The translations under genes and the position numbers were made by a program. Below the pieces are notes generated by a model. That model was not told the origin of the DNA and did not search any database. It was given only the letters and a program-made list of their open reading frames with translations. Positions 41,293 to 51,271 of a stretch of DNA of 64,000 nt are shown piece after piece. The stretch is from the NCBI GenBank assembly GCA_944326545.1, contig CALVEH010000007.1, forward strand, positions 56,904-120,903. The letters are read 5' to 3'. The stretch's first letter is position 1; every line of letters starts with the position of its first letter. The stretch is from Candidatus Gastranaerophilales bacterium (GTDB taxonomy: Bacteria; Cyanobacteriota; Vampirovibrionia; Gastranaerophilales; Gastranaerophilaceae).

Positions 41293-41417
41293 CGGATTTC
41301 CGTACGGGTGAAGCAAAGCGTAACCCGAAAAGCGAACAACGAAGTGAGTAATAGCAAAGCATAACGAACGGCAGTTGTAAATTTGATTGGTAAATCAAAA
41401 AGTAATAAGGAAAAACA
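41293..41417 (+). other. Intergenic spacer inside the mla operon with a small hairpin
   Basis: 125 bp containing CGGGTGAAGCAAAGCGTAACCCG (stem CGGGT/ACCCG) and a GC-rich stretch with AGCGAAC, AACGAAGTGAG and AGCATAACGAACGG. The composition differs from the surrounding sequence, and it looks like an inserted repeat fragment. The mlaF RBS (AAGGAA) follows at the end. Confidence 0.45.
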
Positions 41418-42143
41418 ATGAGTATAGAAGTTAAAAATTTAAAAAAATCATATAAGGGTAAAACCGTTTTGGATGATGTTTCATTCAAGGTTGAAGACGG
41501 TGAAATCTTAGCTGTAGTAGGTTTAAGCGGTGCAGGCAAAAGTACTATACTAAAACTTATATGCGGATTAACTAAACCTGACAGTGGTGAAATAATTGTT
41601 TCCCCAGGCGATATAGCTATGGTTTTTCAATACTCGGCTTTGTTTGATTCTTTAAACGTTTTTGAAAACATTGCTTTTGCGCTTAAAGAAAGAAAAGAAT
41701 TTAAGAATAAATATACAGATGAACAGTTAAAAAAGATAGTTGACCAAAAACTCAAACTTGTCGGATTAGAAGGTATTGAAGAAAAAATGCCTCACGAGCT
41801 TTCAGGCGGTATGCAAAAACGTGTCAGCTTTGCTCGTGCTGTAGTTACAGACCCTAAAACAATCCTGTATGATGAGCCGACAGCCGGTCTTGACCCTGTT
41901 TCTTCAACAATGATTGAAGACTATATTGTAAGACTAAAAGACGAGTTTAACCCTGCATCAGTGATAGTTACACACCAATTATCCACCATTCAAAGGTGTG
42001 CTACCAAAGTTATTATGTTATATAATACTAAAATCGTATACGCAGGAACTCCTCAAGACATGATTGATGGTGGTAATGAATATACGAAACAATTCATACA
42101 AGCCTGCATTGATGGCCCCATGAAAGTAGCAGGCAGTGATTAA
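41418..42143 (+). CDS. mlaF: MlaF-type ATPase of a phospholipid ABC transporter
   Basis: 241 aa. Walker A GLSGAGKST (residues 35-43), Q-loop VFQYSALFDS, signature LSGGMQKR, Walker B TILYDEPTAGLDP and the switch His in VIVTHQLST. The order and length match MlaF. It powers lipid transport by MlaE and MlaD. RBS AAGGAA 6 nt upstream. Confidence 0.94.
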   Translation: MSIEVKNLKKSYKGKTVLDDVSFKVEDGEILAVVGLSGAGKSTILKLICGLTKPDSGEIIVSPGDIAMVFQYSALFDSLNVFENIAFALKERKEFKNKYTDEQLKKIVDQKLKLVGLEGIEEKMPHELSGGMQKRVSFARAVVTDPKTILYDEPTAGLDPVSSTMIEDYIVRLKDEFNPASVIVTHQLSTIQRCATKVIMLYNTKIVYAGTPQDMIDGGNEYTKQFIQACIDGPMKVAGSD

Positions 42144-42169
42144 CAAAACAATAAAAGGAATTATAATAA

Positions 42170-43534
42170 ATGCGTTTTTCATCCTCATTTAAAGTAGGTT
42201 TATTGACATTAACAGCTCTTGTGATATTGATTTTTTCAATATTATGGATTAAAGGCAGAGCTTTATCAGCAGGCGAAAGACTTTTTGTTGATTTTAAAGA
42301 TATTAACGGCATGAGAGCAGGTTCTGCTGTTCAGTTAATGGGGGTTAGAATCGGTCAGGTAGAAGAAATCACCCCGATGCTATCAAACCCTGACGACCCT
42401 TATGTAAGAGTTAAATTTGTTATTACAGAGCCTAATATCAACATTCCAAACGCATCTACAATTTCTATTCAACAAACAGGTATTATAGGGGAACAATTCC
42501 TTGAAATTACACCACCAAAATTAAGAATCATTTACTTGCCTATAAACAGAAACTCTCAAGTATTGCACGCAAACGATAAAGTGCAAATGGTTTTGAGCAA
42601 CAAGCCTTATGATATAGGTAAAGTTAAAAAAATAGAAATCATTCAAACAAAAACATTACCTATAAATATTCAAGAAGAAATAAAAACTCCGTCAGCATAC
42701 AAAGTAGGCTATATTGTTACGTTACCGGGATTACAACTCCCTGACAGATTGCAGGCAAAAGTCAAAGTTGCTGACTCTAAACACTATTTATATTTAAAAC
42801 CAAGCACAAAAATGGAGCTTGCATATCCTAAATCAACTTCAAGATTCACAGTAATAGAACCATTAAGACTCTCTGACTTTATGGATTTGCAATACAGAGC
42901 CGCAATGGCGTTGGCAGAAACCAACGAAAAACTCAGTGCACTTATGTCTGACGATATAATTGCTGACCTAAAAAATATTGTCGGTAATGTCGATATGTTG
43001 ACAATAAAAGCAAATCAAACTCTTGATAAAACTCAAGCATTGATTGATTCTTCAAGAAAAGATTTAGACTCATTAATGGTAACAACAGACAAACTCTCTG
43101 CAAAAATAATTGTATTAACAGACAACGTAAACAATATAATCGGAGATGCAGAGTTTAAAGAAACACTGATGTCTACAACAAAATCAATAGACAGATTGTC
43201 TAAAAACTTAAACGTTGTACTTGAAGATCCAAAAACTAAAGAAACTTTAGAAAACCTAAATGTTGCAAGCAAAAACATTTCAGAAATTGCAACTTATGTA
43301 AATACAATGACAAAAGACCCTGTATTAAAATCACAAATTAATACAACGGTTACAAAATTCAATAAAGCACTCGATGACTTGTCTTGTACTTTAGAAACAG
43401 TTAACAGCCTTACAACAGATAAAAAGGCAGAGCTTAACGATACAATCAACAACGTTAACGAAACTTCTAAAAACTTACGCAAGTTCTCAGAAAAATTGAA
43501 TAAACGTTTCTTACTGTTCAGATTGATGTTCTAA
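42170..43534 (+). CDS. mlaD: MCE-domain lipid-binding protein (MlaD-type)
   Basis: 454 aa. N-terminal transmembrane helix (residues about 9-28, VGLLTLTALVILIFSILWI), an MCE domain (about 35-115) with FKDINGMRAGSAVQLMGVRIGQVEEI and the IIGEQFLEI strand, then a long C-terminal helical region with many Asn/Thr heptads (about 240-450, e.g. TIKANQTLDKTQALIDSS). Much longer than E. coli MlaD and closer to long cyanobacterial-type MCE proteins, whose C-terminus may form a periplasmic channel. RBS AAAGGAA. Confidence 0.93.
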   Translation: MRFSSSFKVGLLTLTALVILIFSILWIKGRALSAGERLFVDFKDINGMRAGSAVQLMGVRIGQVEEITPMLSNPDDPYVRVKFVITEPNINIPNASTISIQQTGIIGEQFLEITPPKLRIIYLPINRNSQVLHANDKVQMVLSNKPYDIGKVKKIEIIQTKTLPINIQEEIKTPSAYKVGYIVTLPGLQLPDRLQAKVKVADSKHYLYLKPSTKMELAYPKSTSRFTVIEPLRLSDFMDLQYRAAMALAETNEKLSALMSDDIIADLKNIVGNVDMLTIKANQTLDKTQALIDSSRKDLDSLMVTTDKLSAKIIVLTDNVNNIIGDAEFKETLMSTTKSIDRLSKNLNVVLEDPKTKETLENLNVASKNISEIATYVNTMTKDPVLKSQINTTVTKFNKALDDLSCTLETVNSLTTDKKAELNDTINNVNETSKNLRKFSEKLNKRFLLFRLMF

Positions 43535-43557
43535 TTTTAAAAACAAAGGCAATAAGA

Positions 43558-43977
43558 ATGAACAAAGATATGAAAAAGATTTTAGCAATATCATTGATAG
43601 TATTGTGTATAGGTACGGCATCTTTTGCAAAAACCAAAGATAACAAACCTAACGACATATTTATGCAAGGCTTTATGGCCGGAGCACAAGCTCAAGCAAA
43701 GGTTATGCTTCCTTTATGGGAAAAAGCATCAACCTGTACACCTGTCAAATCTAACGACGGTCAACTTGAGGTTTACGGAAAAGAAAACGGCAAATGCCAC
43801 ATAAGATATGTAAAAAATGATTGTTACCTGCCTAACAATGTTCTTAAAAAATATACAAAATCAGCCATAAAAAATATCAATGACACTCTTGCAGGCAAAC
43901 CGAATGTTTTGACAAAAGAAATCAGATACATGGATTCTATCCAGCACGACAAAACTTATTGCCAAGTGAGATATTAA
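43558..43977 (+). CDS. Exported protein in the mla operon, unknown function
   Basis: 139 aa. Signal peptide KKILAISLIVLCIGTASFA, then FMQGFMAGAQAQAKVMLPL and a cysteine-containing C-terminus (STCTP, GKCHIRY, NDCYLP, TYCQVRY) that suggests disulfides in the periplasm. Follows mlaD by 23 bp without a terminator, so it probably belongs to the same transcript. The start could also be the Met 4 codons downstream. No family recognised; an accessory role in lipid transport is inference from position only. Confidence 0.7.
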   Translation: MNKDMKKILAISLIVLCIGTASFAKTKDNKPNDIFMQGFMAGAQAQAKVMLPLWEKASTCTPVKSNDGQLEVYGKENGKCHIRYVKNDCYLPNNVLKKYTKSAIKNINDTLAGKPNVLTKEIRYMDSIQHDKTYCQVRY

Positions 43978-44021
43978 ACCGTTTTTACATACCTGCAGCA
44001 TTGAGCTGACTAATCAGGTTA

Positions 44022-44432
44022 TTATTTTAAAAATTCAGGCAGGATTTTTTGCAGAAAACTGTTTACTGCTTCTGCTTTTTCTGAATTTTCTTCAAAATCC
44101 TCTATTTCATTATTGTCAAGAGATTCACAAAACAAAACATCTCCATCAGGTCCGATTACTGCCTTTTTCATATCACCGTCGGGCATTTTTTCGCTGATAA
44201 TGAGATTATCCCCCCAAGAACTCATGCCTGCTTTGTACTTTTTATCGTTAGTTGTTAAATTAACATTCCTTCCTTCAGGTATTGTATAAAAGCAATCTCC
44301 GACAGGAATTCCGTTTTCTTTTAGGTTATCAAATTTTGCACGCAACCGTCTGACAGAATCCTCGTTTTGTACATTCAAAATTTTTGCACCAAAACCGATA
44401 CCTTGATTGGCAATTATGCTGTTAATTCTCAT
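44022..44432 (-). CDS. Uncharacterised protein, convergent with the mla operon
   Basis: 136 aa, cytoplasmic-looking. N-terminus MRINSIIANQGIGFGAKILN; I associate the short MKxNSI...FGAK start with proteins of Gastranaerophilales (inference). The centre has FYTIPEGRNVNLTTNDKKYKAGMSSWGDNLIISEKMPDGD, beta-rich. RBS AAAGG 7 nt upstream. 13 bp downstream of valS, so probably co-transcribed with it. No function proposed. Confidence 0.6.
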   Translation of the reverse strand: MRINSIIANQGIGFGAKILNVQNEDSVRRLRAKFDNLKENGIPVGDCFYTIPEGRNVNLTTNDKKYKAGMSSWGDNLIISEKMPDGDMKKAVIGPDGDVLFCESLDNNEIEDFEENSEKAEAVNSFLQKILPEFLK

Positions 44433-44445
44433 TTTATAACCTTTA

Positions 44446-47100
44446 TTACTTCAATGTTTCAATAAGCTCTTTTATTGCATTGATTTGAGAAGCCAACTCA
44501 TCAGCACGAGCTTGAGTTTCTTCAATCAATTCTTTAGGAGCTTTTTCAACAAAGTTTTTATTTTTGAGTCTGCCATCCAAACTCATTTTTTCTTTGTTGA
44601 GTTTTTCTATCTTCTTGTTTTGACGTGCAATTTCTTCATCAAAATTGATTAACCCTTCTAAAGGAATAATAATTTTTGAATTGCCGACAACTGTAGAAGC
44701 TGACTTTTTAGGCATTTGAGTATCTTCGCCCTTAAATTCAACGCTTTCGATTCTTGCAAGACGTTTAAGGTAAGGTACAACAGCTTCAAAAACAGGTTTT
44801 TCTGCAGCACTTGCCAAAACAGTGATATCCATTTGAGCACTCAAAGGAATATTCAAGCCTTGACGAACGTTTCTTAAAGACTTAATAGTTTCAAAAACAA
44901 GTTCCATTTCTTTGTTTTCTGTTTCAAAAACAAACTCTTTTTTGTAAGTCGGGAAGCTTGCTCTGATAATACCAACAGCTTCTTTTTCCTGAGGGATAAG
45001 CTGCCAAATAGCTTCTGTAATATGAGGCATAATCGGATGCAACATTCTCAAAGCCATATCAAGAACATATCTCAAAACTCTTTGAGTATTAGCTTTTTGA
45101 GCAGAATCCTGAAGTTGGATTTTTGCAATCTCTACATACCAATCACAATATTCATTCCAGAAGAAATCATATAATACGTGAGCAGTTTCACCAATACGGA
45201 AGCTTTCAATGTTTTCGTTAACAAGTTTTGCAGTTTCGTTAAGTCTGTGCAAAATCCATCTGTCAGCGATAGTAAGGTTTTCCATATCGATTGCTTTGTT
45301 ATCAACACCCTCAAGGTTCATAAGCACAAATCTTGATGCGTTCCAAATTTTGTTTGCAAAGTTTCTGCCGTATTCAAACTTGTCTTCGCTTACTTTGATA
45401 TCTTGACCACCGTACGTACACATAGAAGTCATTGTAAATCTCAATGCGTCACAGCCGTACTTGTCGATGATGATAACAGGGTCAACAGTGTTGCCTTTTG
45501 ATTTTGACATCTTTTGACCTTTTTCGTCACGGATTAAACCGTGAATATAGACTGTAGAAAATGGTGCTTTGCCTGTAAATTCAAGCCCCATTGTAATCAT
45601 TCTTGCAACCCAGAAGAAAATAATATCAAACCCTGTTACAAGAGTGGTTGTAGGATAGAATTTTTTGAAATCTTCCGCATCAGTGTTTGGCCAACCCATT
45701 GTAGAGAACGGCCACAAGCCTGAAGAAAACCAAGTATCAAGAACATCTGTCTCTTGAGTATAGTTTTCAGGATCAGGGTTTTCCTTTGCAACAACCATCT
45801 CACCTGTTTGGTTGTGATAATACGCAGGAATCTGATGTCCCCACCACAACTGACGAGAAATACACCAGTCACGAATATTTTCCATCCAACCAAGGTAGTT
45901 CTTTTCCCATTTTTCAGGAACAAACTTAATTTCGCCTGTTTTAACAGCTTTTATTGCAGCTTCTGCAAGCGGTTTCATTTTTACAAACCACTGTTCACTC
46001 AATAACGGTTCAATCGTTGTATGACATCTTTGACATTTGCCAACGTTGTGTTCAAGGTCTGTAATTCTGATTAAATCATTGTGATAACGAAGCATATCAA
46101 CAGTTTTCTTACGAGCTTCGTCCCTATCTAAGCCGTGGAGTTCTTCAGGAACTTCTGCACAAGCTTTCATTTTGCCTTCGCCGTCAATAACCCAAATAGG
46201 TTTGAGGTTATGGCGTTTAGCGATTTCATAATCGTTAGGGTCGTGTGCAGGGGTAATTTTCAACGCACCTGTACCGAATTTTTTATCAACATAATCGTCG
46301 GCAATGATAGGAATTTCTCTGCCTGTAAGAGGTATAACAACTGTCTTGCCGATTAAATCTTTGTATTTGTAATCAGTAGGGTTAACAGCAATCGCAGCAT
46401 CACCAAACATTGTTTCAGGTCTTGTTGTAGCAATTACGATAGCGCCCGGTTCGTCTTTTAATGAGTAGCTGATTTCCCAAAGATGGCTTGCTTCTGTTTC
46501 GTATTCTGTTTCTACGTCAGAAATTGCAGACTGACAACGAGGACACCAGTTTACAATATAAGAACCTTTATAAATTAAACCCTTTTCGTATAATCTTACA
46601 AAAACCTCTTTAACCGCATCAGAACAGCCTTTATCCAAAGTGAATCTTTCTCTTGTACGGTCAAAAGAAGCACCCAATCTTTTGCATTGGTCTAAGATTG
46701 CGCTTTTGTGTTCGTTAGCCCAATCCCAAGTGCGTGCAAGAAATTTTTCTCTACCGAGTTCGTGACGGTTTGTGCCTTCTGCTCTCAATTGTTTTTCTAC
46801 AACGTTTTGAGTTGCAATACCTGCGTGGTCTGTACCTGGAACCCAAAGAGTTTCATAACCCGACATTCTGTGATAGCGTACCAAAATATCTTGCAAAGTC
46901 TCGTCGATAGCGTGACCCATGTGCAACACGCCTGTTACGTTTGGAGGAGGAATGACTATTGAAAACGGTTTTTTAGGCGATTTGGAATCTGCCTTAAAAC
47001 ACTCGTTTTCTTCCCAAAATTTGTAAATTCTTTCTTCTGTAGCTTTTGCATCATAAGTTGTTGGCAAATCGCTAAAGTTAACAGTCATTTCTTTTTCCAT
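44446..47100 (-). CDS. valS: Valyl-tRNA synthetase
   Basis: 884 aa. HIGH motif as PPPNVTGVLHMGHA (residues about 50-63), editing domain with TTRPETMFGD, and KMSKSKGNTVDP. C-terminal anticodon-binding and coiled-coil arm (KIEKLNKEKMSLDGRLKNKNFVEKAP) as expected for ValS. Charges tRNA-Val. RBS GAGAGG about 10 nt upstream. Confidence 0.96.
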   Translation of the reverse strand: MEKEMTVNFSDLPTTYDAKATEERIYKFWEENECFKADSKSPKKPFSIVIPPPNVTGVLHMGHAIDETLQDILVRYHRMSGYETLWVPGTDHAGIATQNVVEKQLRAEGTNRHELGREKFLARTWDWANEHKSAILDQCKRLGASFDRTRERFTLDKGCSDAVKEVFVRLYEKGLIYKGSYIVNWCPRCQSAISDVETEYETEASHLWEISYSLKDEPGAIVIATTRPETMFGDAAIAVNPTDYKYKDLIGKTVVIPLTGREIPIIADDYVDKKFGTGALKITPAHDPNDYEIAKRHNLKPIWVIDGEGKMKACAEVPEELHGLDRDEARKKTVDMLRYHNDLIRITDLEHNVGKCQRCHTTIEPLLSEQWFVKMKPLAEAAIKAVKTGEIKFVPEKWEKNYLGWMENIRDWCISRQLWWGHQIPAYYHNQTGEMVVAKENPDPENYTQETDVLDTWFSSGLWPFSTMGWPNTDAEDFKKFYPTTTLVTGFDIIFFWVARMITMGLEFTGKAPFSTVYIHGLIRDEKGQKMSKSKGNTVDPVIIIDKYGCDALRFTMTSMCTYGGQDIKVSEDKFEYGRNFANKIWNASRFVLMNLEGVDNKAIDMENLTIADRWILHRLNETAKLVNENIESFRIGETAHVLYDFFWNEYCDWYVEIAKIQLQDSAQKANTQRVLRYVLDMALRMLHPIMPHITEAIWQLIPQEKEAVGIIRASFPTYKKEFVFETENKEMELVFETIKSLRNVRQGLNIPLSAQMDITVLASAAEKPVFEAVVPYLKRLARIESVEFKGEDTQMPKKSASTVVGNSKIIIPLEGLINFDEEIARQNKKIEKLNKEKMSLDGRLKNKNFVEKAPKELIEETQARADELASQINAIKELIETLK

Positions 47101-47184
47101 TATATCAAGCCTCTCTCGGGTGTCCTTAAAATTGCATTAATTATGCCTATAAGATACCACAAAAAAAACTTTTTTTATATTTTT

Positions 47185-48030
47185 TATAGGGTTTCTATAT
47201 CTCGATAAACTATGCCAAACAAATACCTTAATTATCGACAACAAGTCCGTTTGTTTTTGTTTCATAAGGCTTCAATATCTTGGCAAGCTATGAAAATTAG
47301 ACACCTAATCTGTAAACAACAAGTCCATTGGTATTTGTTTAGGGGCACAGCCCCTTCCACTACTTAATGTTTTTTTCATATGGTTTCAATATCTTGGCAA
47401 GCTATGAAAATTAGACACCTAATCTGTAAACAACAAGTCCATCTACGATTGTTTAGGGGCACAGCCCCTTCCACTACTTAATGTTTGTTTTATAGGGCTT
47501 CTATATCTTGGCTAACTATGAATATTCAACACCTCATTTGTAAACAACAAGTCCATTCAAAGTTGTTTTTTTCATAAGGTTTCAATATCTTGACGGACTA
47601 TCATTTAAAAAACTGCGTTAGCAGTAATACGGCTATGCCGTTGTAGTTTTGATTACAGACTCTTTGTATTTACGCACAAAATTTTCGTTAAGCGTAGCGG
47701 TTAGAAAATTTTGAAGATAAATATGTTCGAGAAAAATTTGCGATAAGGAACGTGAGCAAATTTTTTGAGTGACACATTGAAAAGGTGAGTCTTTGAGCTT
47801 CGAAGGCTCGAAGCGAAAAAGACGACACTAGATTAGGACTTTAGAGTCTGTTTTGATATAGCGTGTTTTTCTTTTTTGGTTCGTTTTTTCTTTTTGCGTC
47901 GCAACAAAAAGAAAAAATGAATATAAAAAAATATTTTTCTATAAGGCTTCTATATCTTGGCTAACTATGAATATTTAACACCTCATTTGTAAATGAAAGC
48001 CCGTTTGTATTTGTTTTCGTAAGGTTTCCC
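47185..48030 (+). repeat. Family B units with a family C element carrying an insertion
   Basis: Family B units (for example CATAAGGCTTCAATATCTTGGCAAGC) occupy 47185-47600 and 47938-48030; several end in GGGGCACAGCCCC hairpins. A family C copy runs from about 47580 to 47935, but between GATAAATA (47722) and CTTTAGAGTCTG (about 47840) it carries roughly 120 extra bases absent from the other copies. No gene in this 0.9-kb stretch. Confidence 0.8.
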
Positions 48031-48033
48031 CAT

Positions 48034-48069
48034 CTTGCTAAACTTCGAACAATTTGTGCTATAATGTCT
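48034..48069 (+). promoter_or_regulatory. scpB promoter
   Basis: TTGCTA and TATAAT (48060-48065) are 19-20 bp apart, upstream of a leader with GGAG. Unlike several genes in this window, scpB has a conventional RBS. Confidence 0.5.
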
Positions 48070-48085
48070 TTGGAGATTGGAAATT

Positions 48086-48643
48086 ATGTCACTTAAAGCA
48101 AGAATAGAAGCAGTGTTGTTTATCACTGCACAGGCGTTAGAAGTCAAAGATATTGCAGAAATCTTAAAAGAAGAAGAAACCGTTGTTGAAGAAGCACTTC
48201 TTGAATTGATTATGGACTATTCTGCCAGAGAAGGTGCGCTTGAAATAGACGACGAAAACGGCTACATTCTGCAAGTAAAAGAAGAGTATATGGACATTGT
48301 AGAACAGCTATGTCCTGTTGAACTAAAACCGGCTGTATTAAAAACTTTAACTGTCATTGCTTTAAAAGAACCAATCAGACAATCTTATTTAAAAGAGTTG
48401 CGTTCAAACGCATACGAACACGTTCAAGAGCTTTTAAAAATGGGGCTTATTTCTCGTCATAGAGACAAAAACGGCCGTTCTTTCAATCTTAAAACAACCC
48501 CAAAATTTAAAGAATATTTTAAACTTAAAGGCGATGCCAAAACTTTAGCAAAAATTATCGACCTTGAAAAACAAGCAAAAGATAACGGTGACGAAGATTT
48601 TGAAGAAAATCTCGATTTATCCGAATTTGTTGAACAGAATTAA
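48086..48643 (+). CDS. scpB: Segregation and condensation protein ScpB
   Basis: 185 aa from MSLKARIEAVLFI. Two winged-helix domains: residues about 1-80 (RIEAVLFITAQALEVKDIAEIL) and 90-165 (AVLKTLTVIALKEPIRQSYLKELR and GLISRHRDKNGRSFNLKTTPKFKEYF). Partner of ScpA and SMC in chromosome condensation. The TTG at 48077 is also in frame, but the ATG at 48086 is the standard start. No scpA is adjacent. Confidence 0.92.
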   Translation: MSLKARIEAVLFITAQALEVKDIAEILKEEETVVEEALLELIMDYSAREGALEIDDENGYILQVKEEYMDIVEQLCPVELKPAVLKTLTVIALKEPIRQSYLKELRSNAYEHVQELLKMGLISRHRDKNGRSFNLKTTPKFKEYFKLKGDAKTLAKIIDLEKQAKDNGDEDFEENLDLSEFVEQN

Positions 48644-48663
48644 ATAATAATTATAAACAAATC

Positions 48664-49229
48664 CGTCATTCAGAGGGAGTACAACGACCGAAGAATCGCA
48701 AGGTCTTTTTGGATTACACAAATTCGTCATTCTGAGCGTTAGCGTACCCTCACGGGTATCCTGATATGTACGGCTCGTAAACTCGCCTACATCTCAAGCA
48801 AGAATCTCAAGGTCTTTTACATTAATTCTCCAAGCCTGTGAGATGTTTCGGCTTCGCCTCAACATGACAACTAACGTCATTCTGAGGGAGTACAACGACC
48901 GAAGAATCGCATAAGTTTAAAAGTAATACGAAAAACTTGTGAGATGTTTCGCCAAGGGCTCAACATGACGAAATTATTCCTTTACATCTCTATACAGCAC
49001 GCAAAAACTTTGTTTTTGACTTAGCTTCCCTCTATTCAAAACGTGACATTTGGTCACCTTTTGAACAGAGTTCTTGGCTCTCGCCTCAACATGACGCCCC
49101 TCGTCATTCTGAGGGAATGTACGACCGAAGAATCGCAAAAACCATTGGTCACACTCCACGCTTGTGAGATGTTTCGCCAAGGGCTCAACATGACGATAGT
49201 TGTTTTTGACTTAGCTTTCCTCTATTCAA
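48664..49229 (+). repeat. Family A repeat cluster
   Basis: Several arms in tandem: CGTCATTCAGAGGG near 48664, CGTCATTCTGAGCG near 48726, CGTCATTCTGAGGG near 48874 and 49101, each answered by CTCAACATGACG. The ATAGAGGG/CCCTCTAT and GTGACATTTGGTCACC blocks recur. About 560 bp, non-coding; an open frame through it on the minus strand reads repeat DNA. Confidence 0.8.
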
Positions 49230-49264
49230 AACGTGACAAATAACAGAGTTTGTTTATCAAATAG

Positions 49265-50578
49265 CTAAACAATTGAAGAAGAAATCATGCTGCTGCAAGC
49301 TTCCATACGTTTTTTGAGTTCTCCTGTAGGTTGATAGTATGGAGTAACAGTCATAATCTTCGCTGCAATATTAGGATAATAATATATAAATCTCAACTCA
49401 CTGTCTGTCAAAGGCAATTGGGTGTGAACGTTTGCATAACGAGCAAGTTCAAGAATATTTCTTGCTTCGTCTTCATCGTGGAACTCAAGCTCAAGATTTT
49501 TATAAACATTTCTGAAACCTTTAATGCCGCCGTATTCACCTACAGTAATCATTCTGCCTGTTTCAACAATTTCGGGTTCGCCTCTGCCGAGTTCTTCAAA
49601 ATCATATAACTCGTAATTTCTTCTATCCTTAAGCGCACCATCTGCGTGAATACCTGATTCATGAGCAAATGCATTGCCACCTACAGCAGGCTGGTTTGCT
49701 GGGATTGGTACACAAAAAGCGTGAGATGTATATTTTGCAAGCTTCCAAGCCTTAGACAAATCTATATTAGGATCAACCTCGTATTTTCCTTCAAAACCTG
49801 CTGACTTTTTAACAGCAAGCAAACAAGAAATCAAATCGGCATTTCCTGCACGTTCACCCATACCGTTTATTGCAGTATTGATGTATGCATTAACACCTGC
49901 ATCTACTGCAGCTTTTGCACCAAGAACAGAACATCCGACAGCCATACCTAAATCGTTATGAAAGTGCATTTCCATATCTATTTGAGCTTCTTTTGCAATA
50001 GTATAAATTCTTTCGTAAGATGTTTGAGGATCTTCATAGCCCAAAGTATCGCAATATCTGAATCTTGTTGCTCCGTGTTTTTTGCATTCCTGAGCATATT
50101 TTACAAGATATTCAATGTCACTTCTTGATGCATCTTCAGCATTTACGCCAATAATTTGTGCACCGCAAGTTTTTGCAGCATCTACAGCTTCAAGAGTTTG
50201 GGCAAGTATATCTTCTTTTGTCTTTTTACCACCGTACTTTCCGTTAATCATTTGGTCTGACGTAGATTGTGACAAGTTAACATATTTCAATCTAGGCACG
50301 TTTTGAAAAGATTGCACTACATCCTTTGCAATGGCTCTCATCCAGCCGGAAAGTTTTGTAGTTTTTATTACGCCTCTATCAACAAGTTCAAGGTTGCCGT
50401 TAAGGTAATTAAGCTCGTGACGAGTTGTCGGGAACCCAAACTCTGATTGAGTGATTCCCATATCATCAAGCATAATATTTATTATGGTTTTTTGAAGCTT
50501 TGCAAGCCCAAGTCTTGATGTTTGTACGCCATCTCTGTTTGTAACATCTACAAAATATATTTTTTTAGAATTGCTCAT
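49265..50578 (-). CDS. LeuA/NifV-type acyl-CoA condensing enzyme (homocitrate or isopropylmalate synthase-like)
   Basis: 437 aa, DRE-TIM metallolyase. N-terminal DVTNRDGVQT (residues 11-20), HFHNDLGMAV with the two metal His, INGMGERAGNADL and FAHESGIHADG. A short C-terminal region (about 370-437) replaces the full LeuA regulatory domain. The family condenses acetyl-CoA with 2-oxoglutarate, 2-oxoisovalerate or pyruvate; the substrate cannot be read from sequence. Standing alone, with no leuBCD nearby. RBS AAGGTA. Confidence 0.8.
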   Translation of the reverse strand: MSNSKKIYFVDVTNRDGVQTSRLGLAKLQKTIINIMLDDMGITQSEFGFPTTRHELNYLNGNLELVDRGVIKTTKLSGWMRAIAKDVVQSFQNVPRLKYVNLSQSTSDQMINGKYGGKKTKEDILAQTLEAVDAAKTCGAQIIGVNAEDASRSDIEYLVKYAQECKKHGATRFRYCDTLGYEDPQTSYERIYTIAKEAQIDMEMHFHNDLGMAVGCSVLGAKAAVDAGVNAYINTAINGMGERAGNADLISCLLAVKKSAGFEGKYEVDPNIDLSKAWKLAKYTSHAFCVPIPANQPAVGGNAFAHESGIHADGALKDRRNYELYDFEELGRGEPEIVETGRMITVGEYGGIKGFRNVYKNLELEFHDEDEARNILELARYANVHTQLPLTDSELRFIYYYPNIAAKIMTVTPYYQPTGELKKRMEACSSMISSSIV

Positions 50579-50807
50579 AATTACCTTTTGTTTATCCTTT
50601 TGACTGTTTTTAAATTATTCGAGATTATAACATATTTTATCATCTTTTGCCTAATTTGTAGTTACTCAGGAGTACAAAACTACTTAGTCAGTTAGTCTAA
50701 TGTAAATTTTTTCAAAAATGTAAAAATGAGAATACAGCACGGAACTGAAAACTTAAAAAATTCCGTTGCACAAAATAGCGTCACCGCTAAAAAAAGGAGA
50801 AAAACTT

Positions 50808-51104
50808 ATGAAAAAGATATTAGTATTAACAATGGCTATGATGACAATTGGTTCGACTGCATTAGCATCTTGCCCTATTAGAGGAACTAACACATCCTGC
50901 AGCATGAATCATCAAGGCAACATTACAGGTGCTGCAGCCCCGGTATCATACATAATTGCGCCTGCCCCTCAACAAACAATGATGCAAAGAAACAACAATT
51001 GGAACACTGCTCAACCTAAAAGAAATATGTTCCAAAAAATGATGACACCATTCAATAGCGTTTACAACACGATATTTGTGCCGTTTACCCATTTGTACGA
51101 CTAA
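50808..51104 (+). CDS. Small exported protein
   Basis: 98 aa from MKKILVLTMAMMTIG with signal peptide ending ALA. The mature part begins SCPIRGTNTSCSMNHQG with two cysteines and is rich in Asn/Gln/Met; the C-terminus FQKMMTPFNSVYNTIFVPFTHLYD is aromatic. AAAGGAG supports the start at 50808. A terminator follows. No family recognised. Confidence 0.65.
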   Translation: MKKILVLTMAMMTIGSTALASCPIRGTNTSCSMNHQGNITGAAAPVSYIIAPAPQQTMMQRNNNWNTAQPKRNMFQKMMTPFNSVYNTIFVPFTHLYD

Positions 51105-51122
51105 AAAACTTAAACTGTTTTT

Positions 51123-51152
51123 TATGGAGAACAAAGTTTGTTCTCCATTTTT
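51123..51152 (+). terminator. Rho-independent terminator
   Basis: ATGGAGAACAAA and TTTGTTCTCCAT form a 12-bp stem with a 1-3-nt loop, followed by TTTTTT. Confidence 0.85.
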
Positions 51153-51271
51153 TATGCAAAATTTTGAAACAAAATTTTATAATGACAATTAGCTGTTTAT
51201 CTGCTAAAATCAGATAATTAAACGAATAGTACAGTTTGAGTATTTACAAGATTTATTATAAGGAGAAAGAG

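Noticed and set aside
48974..49180. 68-codon minus-strand ORF
   Set aside because: Reads through family A repeats; no RBS.
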